Source: Shinella lacus
GTDB lineage: Bacteria; Pseudomonadota; Alphaproteobacteria; Rhizobiales; Rhizobiaceae
Assembly: GCF_010994755.1 (NCBI RefSeq)
Contig: NZ_WHSB02000013.1
Span: 1-64,000, forward strand
DNA: 64,000 nt
Reading direction: 5' to 3'
The notes under the pieces were generated by a model. That model was not told the origin of the DNA and made no database searches. It was given only the letters and a program-made list of their open reading frames with translations. The position numbers and the translations under genes were made by a program. Below, in pieces: positions 51,952-60,221 of this stretch (within the stretch, counting starts at the first letter, position 1; each line of letters opens with the position of its first letter).

Positions 51952-52968
51952 TTACTGGCCGCGGATCGTTTCGAGTTCCTTGAAGAGGGCGGCGACCGTA
52001 TCCGGGCCGATTTCGGCGCCGAATTTTTCGATCAGCGGCTTGACGGCGTCGCGCAGCTTCTGGGTTTCCTCGGGCGAAAGCTCGCTCACCTCCATGCCGG
52101 TCGCCTTGATGTCCGCGAGCGCCTTGGCGTCCACCTCGCGCGAGACCGTGCGCTGGTAGTCGCGGGCTTCCGCCGCGGTGGACTGGAAGAGCGCCTTCTC
52201 CTCGTCGTTGAGGCCGTCCCAGACCTTCTTGCTGATCAGCACGATCTGCGGGTTGTACTGGTGGCGGGTCACGGTCATGTATTTCTGCACTTCGAAGAAT
52301 TTTGCATTGAGGATGTTGGCGGAGGGGTTCTCCTGGCCGTCGACGGTGCCGGTTTCGAGCGCGGTGTAGAGTTCGGTATAGGGCAGCGGCACGGCATTGG
52401 CGCCGAGGCTGTTGAACAGCTCGATCGGGATCGGCGACTGGATCGTGCGGATCTTCAGCCCCTTGATGTCCTCAAGCTTAGTCACCGGATGGCGGTTGTT
52501 GGTGAGGTTCCGGAAGCCGAGTTCCCAATAGCCGAGGCCGACGAGGCCAGTTTCGGGCAGAAGCTCCATGAGGCTCGTGCCGAAGGTGCCGTCCATCACC
52601 TTGTCGGCTTCCTCGCCGCTGTTGAAAAGGAAGGGCAGGTCGACCGCGCCGAATTGCTTGACGTTGCCGGCGAGGATACCGGCATTCAGCACGGTCATCT
52701 CGATGACGCCGCCCTGCAGCGCCGAAACGGTCTGCACGTCGCCGCCGAGAACGCCGCCCGGAAACAGCTTTACCTCGATCTTTCCGCCGCTCTTCTCCTT
52801 CATGAGTTCGGCGAACTTTTCCATGCCGGTCACCTGCGGATGACCCTTGTTGTTGGCGGCAGCGAATTTGAGCTGATGTTCGCGGATTTCCGCCGAGGCC
52901 GGCAAGGCGACAAGCAGGGCGAGCGGCACGATCGTTCCGAGCGCCAGTTTCTTCAGTGTATCGAACAT
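51952..52968 (-). CDS. TRAP transporter solute-binding protein (DctP family), probable shikimate/quinate uptake
   Basis: A 338-residue periplasmic protein. Signal peptide about residues 1-27 (LALLVALPASAE). ITVLNAGILAGNVKQFGAVD-like and LEDIKGLKIRTIQSPIPIEL segments, then YTELYTALETGTVDGQENP, are DctP landmarks. ATG 52968 follows GGGAGGAAA. It is third in the operon, after the permeases and before the dehydrogenase. Confidence 0.92.
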   Translation of the reverse strand: MFDTLKKLALGTIVPLALLVALPASAEIREHQLKFAAANNKGHPQVTGMEKFAELMKEKSGGKIEVKLFPGGVLGGDVQTVSALQGGVIEMTVLNAGILAGNVKQFGAVDLPFLFNSGEEADKVMDGTFGTSLMELLPETGLVGLGYWELGFRNLTNNRHPVTKLEDIKGLKIRTIQSPIPIELFNSLGANAVPLPYTELYTALETGTVDGQENPSANILNAKFFEVQKYMTVTRHQYNPQIVLISKKVWDGLNDEEKALFQSTAAEARDYQRTVSREVDAKALADIKATGMEVSELSPEETQKLRDAVKPLIEKFGAEIGPDTVAALFKELETIRGQ

Positions 52969-53024
52969 GGTTTCCTCCCAGGTTTGGCCGTGCCTTTGCA
53001 CTCGGCCGGTTGAGTTTCCGCGGC

Positions 53025-54305
53025 TCAGTGTCCCATCAGCGCCACGGGAACCGTGACGAGCTGTGGGAACAGCACGAGCAGCAGAAGCACGATGATTTCG
53101 GCGATGAGGAAGGGCATGACCCCCTTCATCAATTGCTCCATGCTGAGCTTGGAGACGCCGCAGATGACGTTGAGCACGGTACCGACGGGGGGCGTGATCA
53201 AGCCGATGGAATTGTTGATGATGAAAAGCACGCCGAAATAGACCGGATCGATGCCCGCCTCCCGGATGATCGGCATCAGCACCGGCGTCATGATCAGGAT
53301 AGTCGGCGTCATGTCCATGGCGGTGCCCACCACCACGACCAGGGCCATGATGGCGAGCAGCAGCAGCGTCTGGTTGTCCATCAGCGGCCGGACGAGCGAG
53401 GCGAGTTCGCCGGGAACGTCGGCGACGGTGACGAGCCAGGCCGAGACGGCGGCGCAGGCGACGAGGAACATGACGACCGCCGTGATCTTCGCCGCCGCGA
53501 CGAAGACGCCGAAGAGTTTGGCCGGCGGCAGTTCGCGATAGACGACCATCGCCACGAACAGCGAATAGACCGCCGCGACCACGCCCGCCTCCGTCGGCGT
53601 GAAGACGCCGAATTTCAGGCCGACGATGATGATGACAGGTAGCATCAGCGCCCAGATACTGTCGGTGAAGGCCTTCAGGCGGGCGCCGCCGCTCTGGCGC
53701 GGCGGCAGCGCGAATTGCTCCTTGCGGGCAACGAGCAGCCAGGTGAGGCAGAGCGCGCCGGCGATCATCAGGCCGGGAAAGATGCCGGCAAGGAAGAGTT
53801 TCATGATCGAGACCCCGCCGACGACGCCGTAGAGGATGAAGCCGATAGACGGGGGGATGATCGGCCCGATGACCGAGGCGGATGCGAGCAGCCCACCCGT
53901 CCTTGCCGGATCGTGGCCGGATTTCAGCATCATCGGATAGAGCAGGGCGCCGAGCGCAGCGGCATCGGCGACCGCCGAGCCCGAAAGGCTGGACAGGATG
54001 CAGGCCGCGAAGATGGCCACGAAGCCGAGCCCGCCGCGGATATGCCCGACCATCGCCATGGCAAGGTTGACGATACGCCGCGAAAGGCCGCCGGTGTTCA
54101 TCACTTCCCCGGCCAGCAGGAAGAAGGGCACGGCCATCAGCGGAAAGCTGTCGGCGCCGTTGAGCACGTTCTGCGCCACGATCTGCGCATCGAAGAGACC
54201 GAGATACATCATCAGGGCAACGCCGCTGAGGATGAGGGCGAAGGCGATCGGCACGCCGAGCGCCATGGGCACGAGAAGGGCGCCGAGAAAGATCGAGACG
54301 GTCAT
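53025..54305 (-). CDS. TRAP transporter large permease (DctM family)
   Basis: A 426-residue DctM permease starting MTVSIFLGALLVPMALGVPI. LSGSAVADAAALGALLYPMM and PPSIGFILYGVVGGVSIM mark the re-entrant regions. Met at 54305 is chosen because it gives the family length; an upstream frame to 54434 runs inside dctQ. Confidence 0.93.
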   Translation of the reverse strand: MTVSIFLGALLVPMALGVPIAFALILSGVALMMYLGLFDAQIVAQNVLNGADSFPLMAVPFFLLAGEVMNTGGLSRRIVNLAMAMVGHIRGGLGFVAIFAACILSSLSGSAVADAAALGALLYPMMLKSGHDPARTGGLLASASVIGPIIPPSIGFILYGVVGGVSIMKLFLAGIFPGLMIAGALCLTWLLVARKEQFALPPRQSGGARLKAFTDSIWALMLPVIIIVGLKFGVFTPTEAGVVAAVYSLFVAMVVYRELPPAKLFGVFVAAAKITAVVMFLVACAAVSAWLVTVADVPGELASLVRPLMDNQTLLLLAIMALVVVVGTAMDMTPTILIMTPVLMPIIREAGIDPVYFGVLFIINNSIGLITPPVGTVLNVICGVSKLSMEQLMKGVMPFLIAEIIVLLLLVLFPQLVTVPVALMGH

Positions 54306-54315
54306 CGGCGCGGCC

Positions 54316-54879
54316 TCACTGTTTGATGGAAGGGGCGGTGAGCGGGGCAGTGGGCTGGTGATCCGGCGCCAACTCGTCCTCGCTGTCCTTGACGAATTCG
54401 GCCGTGGTGACGTCGATGCGGCCGGTGAGGACACCGATCATGTCGGAGAGGACGAGCAGCAAAGCCGGGATGCCAAAGGCAAGGCCCGCGCCGTAGAAGA
54501 CGCCCATGGAAATGCCGGTCGCCGGGGCCGAGACGTGAAGGTTGATCAGAGTCTGCGTCCAGCTTCCGCTGATCATCAGCCAGATGGCCCAGAGCATTAG
54601 CGCCTGGCCGGCCAGAACGGCGATCTTCGCGCCTCCCGGCGGCAGGCGGCGCAACAGGGAATCAACGCCGAGATGGCCATGTTCACGTATGGCGACGACC
54701 GCGCCGAGGAAAGTCAGCCAGACGAAAAAGAGGCGCGACAGCTCTTCCGAATAGGTGATGCCGGTGTTGAAGGCATAGCGCAGGACCACATTGCCGAAGA
54801 CCAGCACGACCATGCCGGCGAGCAGCGCGGCGATCACAGCCTTCAGTCCCCAGAAGCAGAAATCGATGATGCGAACCAT
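54316..54879 (-). CDS. TRAP transporter small permease (DctQ family)
   Basis: A 187-residue membrane protein with four helices and the block YSEELSRLFFVWLTFLGAVV. ATG 54879 follows GGGAGGAGC. It is the first gene of the shikimate operon, 10 bp upstream of dctM. The promoter region carries the GTAC-rich operator at 54997. Confidence 0.91.
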   Translation of the reverse strand: MVRIIDFCFWGLKAVIAALLAGMVVLVFGNVVLRYAFNTGITYSEELSRLFFVWLTFLGAVVAIREHGHLGVDSLLRRLPPGGAKIAVLAGQALMLWAIWLMISGSWTQTLINLHVSAPATGISMGVFYGAGLAFGIPALLLVLSDMIGVLTGRIDVTTAEFVKDSEDELAPDHQPTAPLTAPSIKQ

Positions 54880-54995
54880 TGTGCTCCTCCCAAAGCCAAT
54901 TGCCGCTTGCACGGCCCTGTTCCTACCTAGCGCGGTCCGGCGGGACGCGTTAGGGGCACCGCGCCTTGACAGCTTCCTCCTCGCCGTGAATGTCC

Positions 54996-55024
54996 AGTAC
55001 AAAATGTACGAACTAGTACGTATG
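54996..55024. promoter_or_regulatory. TetR-type operator region upstream of the shikimate operon
   Basis: Three GTAC words at 54997-55000, 55006-55009 and 55016-55019 form overlapping imperfect palindromes, the clearest being GTAC-GAACTA-GTAC. The cluster lies 117 bp upstream of dctQ and 142 bp upstream of the divergent TetR gene. Confidence 0.55.
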
Positions 55025-55165
55025 TCAAGTGCCCTCTCTTGAAAGACCCCTTCAATCTCAATATGACTTCCCCGAGCGATAGAAAGCGGAGGCCGTTAGC
55101 GCGTCCGCTTCAGGGCGCTTTTCTTGATGAAAATCAGGACGATCGCCGGAGAGAAGTGACGAGGA

Positions 55166-55813
55166 ATGGTGGCGCGAGCTGAAACGAACCGAAAGAACGA
55201 TCCGGAGCGGACGAAAGAAGACATCCTTGCTGTCGCGACCGAGGAATTCTCGACTCACGGTCTCGCTGGCGGACGCGTGGATGCCATCGCCGAGCGCACG
55301 CGAACATCAAAGCGGATGATCTACTATTATTTCGGCGGAAAGGAGGGGCTCTATCTTTCCGTCCTCGAACGCGCCTACCGCAAGATCAGAACCCTCGAAG
55401 AGGACCTGAAGCTCGCAAGCCTTGCGCCGGAAGAGGCGCTGCGCACGTTGATCGCCAGCACCTTCGAACATGACGAGGCCAATCCCGATTTTGTGCGTCT
55501 TGTCAGCATCGAGAACATCCACCATGCCGCGCACATGCTGCGCTCGGACGCGATCCGCGACCTCAACGTCTCGGTCATCGAGACCATCGCCGGCATCCTT
55601 GAGCGCGGCCTCGCGGATGGCGTCTTCAAGCGCCAGGCCGACCCGATCGACGTGCATATGTTGATCAGTGCCTTCTGCTTCTTCCGTGTCTCCAACCGCT
55701 ACACCTTCGGCACGATCTTCCGCCGGGATCTCTCAGAACCCGAGATAATGGTGCGGCACAAGGGCATGATCGCCGACGCGGTTATAAACTACCTTAAAAG
55801 TGAGCGTAGTTGA
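55166..55813 (+). CDS. TetR-family transcriptional regulator, probable repressor of the shikimate operon
   Basis: A 215-residue TetR regulator. The HTH occupies residues 15-60 (ILAVATEEFSTHGLAGGRVD, then RTSKRMIYYYFGGKEGLY) with a C-terminal helical effector domain. Divergent from the quinate/shikimate operon, so it probably regulates it in response to shikimate or a derived intermediate. Confidence 0.92.
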   Translation: MVARAETNRKNDPERTKEDILAVATEEFSTHGLAGGRVDAIAERTRTSKRMIYYYFGGKEGLYLSVLERAYRKIRTLEEDLKLASLAPEEALRTLIASTFEHDEANPDFVRLVSIENIHHAAHMLRSDAIRDLNVSVIETIAGILERGLADGVFKRQADPIDVHMLISAFCFFRVSNRYTFGTIFRRDLSEPEIMVRHKGMIADAVINYLKSERS

Positions 55814-55879
55814 CTTGCCCTTCCACAACGCGTTTTTCTTCGGATATCCGGCGCGCGCCGGTAGGAACACGCCACCTCC

Positions 55880-56143
55880 TTGTGTGACAGGCTCGACCGT
55901 CCGAGTTATCTCTTCGATAGCGGCATCGCGTCTTGTGTCAGCTTCGTGCAGTCGTTCAGCCCTCAAGCTGGTGCGGAGTTCAACGACAACGTCTCCAAAC
56001 CGACCACCGGCGAGCAATACGAAATCGGCATCAAATGCCAGCGCGCCGAAATCGGCGCGCTCGTCACGCTCTCTGCGTTCCAACTTGCGCAACAGAACAC
56101 GCTGACGACGGACCCGGCCGATCCCCTATTCCAACTCGTTTGA
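55880..56143 (+). pseudogene. Remnant of a TonB-dependent siderophore receptor
   Basis: Residues such as SFSPQAGAEFNDNVSKPTTG, then EQYEIGIKCQ, ALVTLSAFQLAQQNTLTTDP and NPLFQ-like ending match the beta-barrel of ferrichrome/FhuA-type receptors, but only about 85 residues remain and no plug domain or start is present. The frame closes at 56143. The rest of the 338-bp gap between the TetR and UbiX genes holds nothing else recognised. Interpreted as debris of a deleted iron-uptake gene. Confidence 0.78.
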
Positions 56144-56151
56144 CCTCTTCT

Positions 56152-56724
56152 TCAAACCTCTTTCGTTTCCATCCAGCGCTTGACCCTATGCGTATCGATA
56201 TCAAAGAGATCGAGCGCGCGTCCGACGGTCTGGTCGATGATGTCGGCCAGGGTTTTGGGACGGTGGTAGAATGCGGGTACGGGCGGCATGATGATGGCAC
56301 CGTTGAGTGTCGCCTGTTCCATGAGGCGGATATGGCCGGCATGCAGCGGAGTTTCGCGAAGCAGCAGCACCACGCGACGGCGCTCCTTGAGGCAGACGTC
56401 GGCGGCGCGCACGATCAGCTCGTCGTTATAGCTATTGGCAATGCCGCTCAATGTCTTGATGGAGCAGGGCGCCACCAGCATGCCTTCCGTCTTGTAAGAG
56501 CCTGATGAGAGCGAAGCGCCGATATCCTTGAACGCGTGCACAGTGTCGGCGAGAGCGCGGACCGCGTCGATCTCGTAGTCCGTCTCCTCTCCGATCGTCC
56601 GGATGGCTGAGGGCGACAGGATGAGATGGGATTCGATGTCCTCGATCTCCCGGAGCATCTCCAGTGCGCGAATGCCATAGATGACGCCGGAGGCCCCGGT
56701 TATCGCAACGATGAGCCGGCGCAT
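56152..56724 (-). CDS. UbiX-type flavin prenyltransferase
   Basis: A 190-residue flavoprotein: IVAITGASGVIYGIRALEML at the N-terminus (FMN phosphate site), MLVAPCSIKTLSGIANSYND in the middle and LRETPLHAGHIRLMEQATLN (prenyl/FMN site). It makes prenylated FMN, the cofactor of UbiD-family decarboxylases. No UbiD gene is in the window. It is one base downstream of the CMD-family gene, so in the same operon. A role in decarboxylating an aromatic or heteroaromatic acid is inferred. Confidence 0.92.
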   Translation of the reverse strand: MRRLIVAITGASGVIYGIRALEMLREIEDIESHLILSPSAIRTIGEETDYEIDAVRALADTVHAFKDIGASLSSGSYKTEGMLVAPCSIKTLSGIANSYNDELIVRAADVCLKERRRVVLLLRETPLHAGHIRLMEQATLNGAIIMPPVPAFYHRPKTLADIIDQTVGRALDLFDIDTHRVKRWMETKEV

Positions 56725-56725
56725 G

Positions 56726-57301
56726 TCATGGACCTCCGTTTGTCTTACGTAGCTCGGCGAAGGGTCGCGCCACGCCGTCGGGAACACCAATGTCGAAGAC
56801 GTTGAGCGTCATGGCGACGAAGCTGTAGTAGCCCGCGATTGCCACGAGGTCTATCATGCCGTCTTGCCCCAGTTCTGCGATACCACGTTCATAGCTTTCC
56901 GCGGAAAGGCTGCGTGACACGTAGAGCTCGTTCACCAACGCAAAGACACAGGCACTCTTCGCATCGGCGAACCGTGGCGTGGCGTCGGTTTCGATGGCAT
57001 CGATAATATCCGGTGTGATGCCGGCGTGTAGAGCTTCGCGCTTGTGCGCATGCCATTCGTACTCGCTCATCCAGTAGCGGGCGGTGACGAGGATCGCGAG
57101 TTCGGACAGTTCCGTCGGCAACGACGTGCCGTAACGGGCATAGGCGCCAAGACTCTGCCCGCGCCGGGCGAGTTCGGGCCGGAACAGCCAGGCCTTGAGA
57201 GGAGCGGGCAGGCTGGAGCGCGGCCCGGCGAGTGTTTCGTCGCAGATCTTGCGCTGTTCGGATGACATGGTTGCGGGGTCGAGGCTAGGCAGTCGGGGCA
57301 A
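56726..57301 (-). CDS. Carboxymuconolactone decarboxylase (CMD)-family protein
   Basis: A 191-residue helical protein. ELSELAILVTARYWMSEYEW then HAHKREALHAG is the CMD core with Glu, Trp and His in the usual places. The CxxC of AhpD peroxidases is absent, so peroxidase activity is unlikely. A TTG start after AAAGG is inferred; Met12 (57268) is possible. Position between UbiX and the TctAB fusion suggests a lactone or aromatic-acid step. Confidence 0.85.
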   Translation of the reverse strand: MPRLPSLDPATMSSEQRKICDETLAGPRSSLPAPLKAWLFRPELARRGQSLGAYARYGTSLPTELSELAILVTARYWMSEYEWHAHKREALHAGITPDIIDAIETDATPRFADAKSACVFALVNELYVSRSLSAESYERGIAELGQDGMIDLVAIAGYYSFVAMTLNVFDIGVPDGVARPFAELRKTNGGP

Positions 57302-57355
57302 TCGCGAACCTTTCGATTGGGACGCGGCAGTAAGTCCGCCGCGCCTTTGTTCACA

Positions 57356-59398
57356 TTAGACGGTGGGGATGATCGTGAGGGCAGGAATGAGCTTGCCTAG
57401 CACCGTTGCCGGCCACGGAATATGCATGATGCGATCGGCCAGGACATGGATGAAGATGGTGAAGCATGTTGCCTGCGTCACGCTCAACCACCACTGCTCG
57501 CGTCCCTCCACGCGCATATATGCGATGATGAAGACAAAGGAGCTCGGGAGGAAACCGATCAGCGATACTCCGACGATGAAGGAACCAAACCAGGCAAGGA
57601 AGATGCCGGACCGCACGAGGAAAGTGCGGGTGTCGATCGCTTCATCGCCGCTGATATCCATGTGAACGGCGGATTCGCGTTGTTCGCCCTCCCGAAGGCT
57701 GACCCCACCCCGGCGCAGAACCTGATAGACGAGGCTGACGCCGGCGGTGATCATGAAGACGCAACCTACGATGATGGGAGCGGTGTTCGCTGGTGCCCGC
57801 CATCCCGAGGCTTGGAACATCATGATGGCGACCACGATGATAAGAAGCACGTAGAACAGGTCGGCGACCTTGAATGTCGGCCGGTGGAATTCCAGCAACA
57901 TCCTCTTGAGCCCGCCGCTGCGCTTGGTTTCCCGCAGGAATGGACGAACCATGCCGAGGACGGAGACGGTGAGAATGACGACGACGGCCGGCCGCAGAAG
58001 CCAGTCGGCACCGTAGCGCACCACCGAGATCGACATGTAACGTTCAATCAGCGCGCCAAGGACGAAGCCCAGCATAAGGGGCGGGCGCGCCCAGCCCAAC
58101 CGCTTCATCGTCCATCCGAGCACGGAGAATACGAGAAGCGCGTAGATGTCGCCCCAATCGCGGGTTTCCTGATAGGCGCCCATGAACACCACACAGAGAA
58201 CGATGGGAAGGATGAGCGTGTAGCGAAGCGTCGCCAGCTTGGCGAGTTGGCCGGAAAACAGAAAACAGATACCGGCGCCGAGGATGTTGGCGATGGCGAT
58301 CGACCAGATCATCGAGAAAGTGATTTCGATGTTGGTGGTCAGCATTTCCGGCCCGGGGATCAGGCCCTGGATAAGGAATGCTCCGAGCAGGATCGCCATG
58401 CTGGCGCTGCCGGGGACGCCGAAGGCGATGGTGGGGATGAGCGAACCGGCGGTGATGGAGTTGTTGGCGCTTTCCGGCGCGATAAGCCCGCGCACGTCGC
58501 CTTTCCCGAAGGTCTCGCGCGCACCCTTTACCGTCTGCATGGCGTGGCCATAAGCAAGCCAGTCGACGACCGAAGCACCGAGGCCGGGGATGGCGCCCAC
58601 GGCGGCTCCGATGCCCCCGCAACGCAGTACCAGCCACCAGTTCGTGAGCGCATCACGCACGCCGGCACCCATGCCCTCGCGAACGTTGAAACGGGAATGG
58701 CTGGCGATCGCCGCCCGGCGAATGGCAAGATCGGCGAGTTCCGGAACTGCAAAAAGGCCGAGTGCGATCGGCACCAGCGGTACGCCCTCCCAGAGATAGA
58801 GTTGACCCATCGTCCAGCGCAACGTGCCGGTCTGGGGATCGGTGCCGATCATGGAGAGCATCACGCCGAAGCTGGCGAGCGCCAGCCCGCGCAACGGGGC
58901 ACTGCCTGAGAGCGTCGCCACCATGGAGACACCGAAGATCGACAGCGCAAGCAGTTCCGGGCTACCGATCTGGAGGACGAGTGGACGCATGACCGGGATA
59001 AGCGCCGCCAGCAAGGCGGCACCAAACAACCCTCCGATCAGGGACGCGGTATAGGCGGCGGCCAGGGCGCGGCCTGCTTCGCCTTTCTTCGCCATGGCGT
59101 AGCCGTCGAGCACGGTGGCCTGGGCTGACGACCCGCCGGGCACGCCAAACAGGATCGCCGGGATCGTGTCGCTGGTGCCCGTCACCGACTTCATACCCAA
59201 AAGAAGAGCGAAGGCGGTCACGGGATCAAGTGTGAACGTGAAGGGAAGCAGCAGCGCCAACCCTAGAAGTCCACCGATGCCGGGGATGATGCCCAATGCA
59301 AGACCCATCAGCACGCCGGCTGACAGCATCATCAAGCGATAGGGCTCGAGCACGCTGAGCATTGCTGAGCCAGCAACCCCCAAGAGCGAAACGTCCAT
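57356..59398 (-). CDS. Tripartite tricarboxylate transporter TctA-TctB fusion
   Basis: A 680-residue membrane protein. Residues 1 to about 500 are TctA: GIIPGIGGLLGLALLLPFTF, SGTSDTIPAILFGVPGG-like region and a second GAIPGLGASVVDWLAYGHAM repeat. From about 515 to the end, four further helices match TctB. Fusion of the two is known in some alphaproteobacteria. No TctC gene is adjacent; the window's only TctC-like protein is 54 kb away at 3129. It is the first gene of the minus-strand operon, divergent from the CoxG-like gene across two IclR-type operators. Confidence 0.9.
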   Translation of the reverse strand: MDVSLLGVAGSAMLSVLEPYRLMMLSAGVLMGLALGIIPGIGGLLGLALLLPFTFTLDPVTAFALLLGMKSVTGTSDTIPAILFGVPGGSSAQATVLDGYAMAKKGEAGRALAAAYTASLIGGLFGAALLAALIPVMRPLVLQIGSPELLALSIFGVSMVATLSGSAPLRGLALASFGVMLSMIGTDPQTGTLRWTMGQLYLWEGVPLVPIALGLFAVPELADLAIRRAAIASHSRFNVREGMGAGVRDALTNWWLVLRCGGIGAAVGAIPGLGASVVDWLAYGHAMQTVKGARETFGKGDVRGLIAPESANNSITAGSLIPTIAFGVPGSASMAILLGAFLIQGLIPGPEMLTTNIEITFSMIWSIAIANILGAGICFLFSGQLAKLATLRYTLILPIVLCVVFMGAYQETRDWGDIYALLVFSVLGWTMKRLGWARPPLMLGFVLGALIERYMSISVVRYGADWLLRPAVVVILTVSVLGMVRPFLRETKRSGGLKRMLLEFHRPTFKVADLFYVLLIIVVAIMMFQASGWRAPANTAPIIVGCVFMITAGVSLVYQVLRRGGVSLREGEQRESAVHMDISGDEAIDTRTFLVRSGIFLAWFGSFIVGVSLIGFLPSSFVFIIAYMRVEGREQWWLSVTQATCFTIFIHVLADRIMHIPWPATVLGKLIPALTIIPTV

Positions 59399-59459
59399 GT
59401 CCGAAACTCCTCCTATTTCGCACGTGAGGCCCATCCTCACCACAGTTTGGGGCGCTCAA

Positions 59460-59556
59460 TTTCCACGAGGCGGAATTAGTTTCCGTCTTGTTGACATGTG
59501 ACTTGGACCTGATGCTAATTGCAAGAACAGCAGAAAATAATTCCGCTAAGTGGAAT
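59460..59556. promoter_or_regulatory. Two IclR-type operators in the divergent promoter
   Basis: TTTCCACGAGGCGGAAT (59460-59476) and ATTCCGCTAAGTGGAAT (59540-59556) share the pattern TTCC-N7-GGAA with symmetric inner RC/GY positions, 80 bp apart between centres. Each lies near one of the two divergent genes. A third copy precedes the IclR gene itself. Confidence 0.7.
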
Positions 59557-59617
59557 TTCTTTGGGTCGATTGTGCGTATGCACGGACCGAAAGTAAAAAT
59601 ACCGGAGGAGCATCAGC

Positions 59618-60220
59618 GTGATACTGCAGAACAAATTTGACGTTCCGACCTCACCCGAGGAAGCCTGGCAGACGCTTCTGGACGTGCCGGGTATCGTTGG
59701 ATGCGTTCCGGGTGCCGAGCTGACTTCCAAGGAATCGGATAACGTCTACAAGGGCCGTGTCTCCGTGAAGCTCGGTCCCGTCGCGCTCAAATTCAACGGG
59801 TCGGCGACGATCGAAACGGCGGATTCCGCTACCCGTACCGCACTGATCCGCGCCAACGGCACAGACCAGCAGGGCCGGGGAAATGCCGGCGCAGTCACAA
59901 CGATGCGCGTTGAGCCGTCGGCTGCCGGTTCGACCGTGACGCTCGACACCGATCTGCAACTCTCGGGGCTCGTCGCACAATATGGCCGCGCTTCGGGTGT
60001 GATCACCGCGGTGTCCAGCACCATCATTTCCCAGTTCGCGGAAAACCTCCGCCGACAGATAAGCGCCCAAAATGTGGCTGATCTGCCCTCCGAAAGAGAG
60101 GAGCCAATTTCCGCTGGGCGGAAAACTGCATCGGCTAACAATGCTATCGGCGGCGGCATGCTCTGGAAGATCTTTACCGCCTGGTTCGGTGGCCTTTTCG
60201 GCGCGTCGAGAAGGGGCTGA
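59618..60220 (+). CDS. CoxG-like SRPBCC protein
   Basis: A 200-residue protein. Residues 1-145 form the SRPBCC/CoxG fold (FDVPTSPEEAWQTLLDVPGI, CVPGAELTS, KGRVSVKLGPVALKFNGSAT). The tail ends in a hydrophobic helix (MLWKIFTAWFGGLFGAS), a possible membrane anchor as in CoxG. CoxG recruits CO dehydrogenase to the membrane; relatives accompany other molybdenum hydroxylases, which are encoded three genes later. GTG 59618 follows GGAGGAG at 7 bp. Confidence 0.87.
   Translation: MILQNKFDVPTSPEEAWQTLLDVPGIVGCVPGAELTSKESDNVYKGRVSVKLGPVALKFNGSATIETADSATRTALIRANGTDQQGRGNAGAVTTMRVEPSAAGSTVTLDTDLQLSGLVAQYGRASGVITAVSSTIISQFAENLRRQISAQNVADLPSEREEPISAGRKTASANNAIGGGMLWKIFTAWFGGLFGASRRG
60108..60124 (+). promoter_or_regulatory. 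IclR-type operator inside the CoxG-like gene
   Basis: TTTCCGCTGGGCGGAAA matches the two intergenic copies (TTCC-N7-GGAA). It lies in the last part of the CoxG-like coding sequence, 97 bp upstream of the IclR start codon, so it could govern an internal promoter for the regulator and the hydroxylase genes. Confidence 0.6.
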
Positions 60221-60221
60221 C

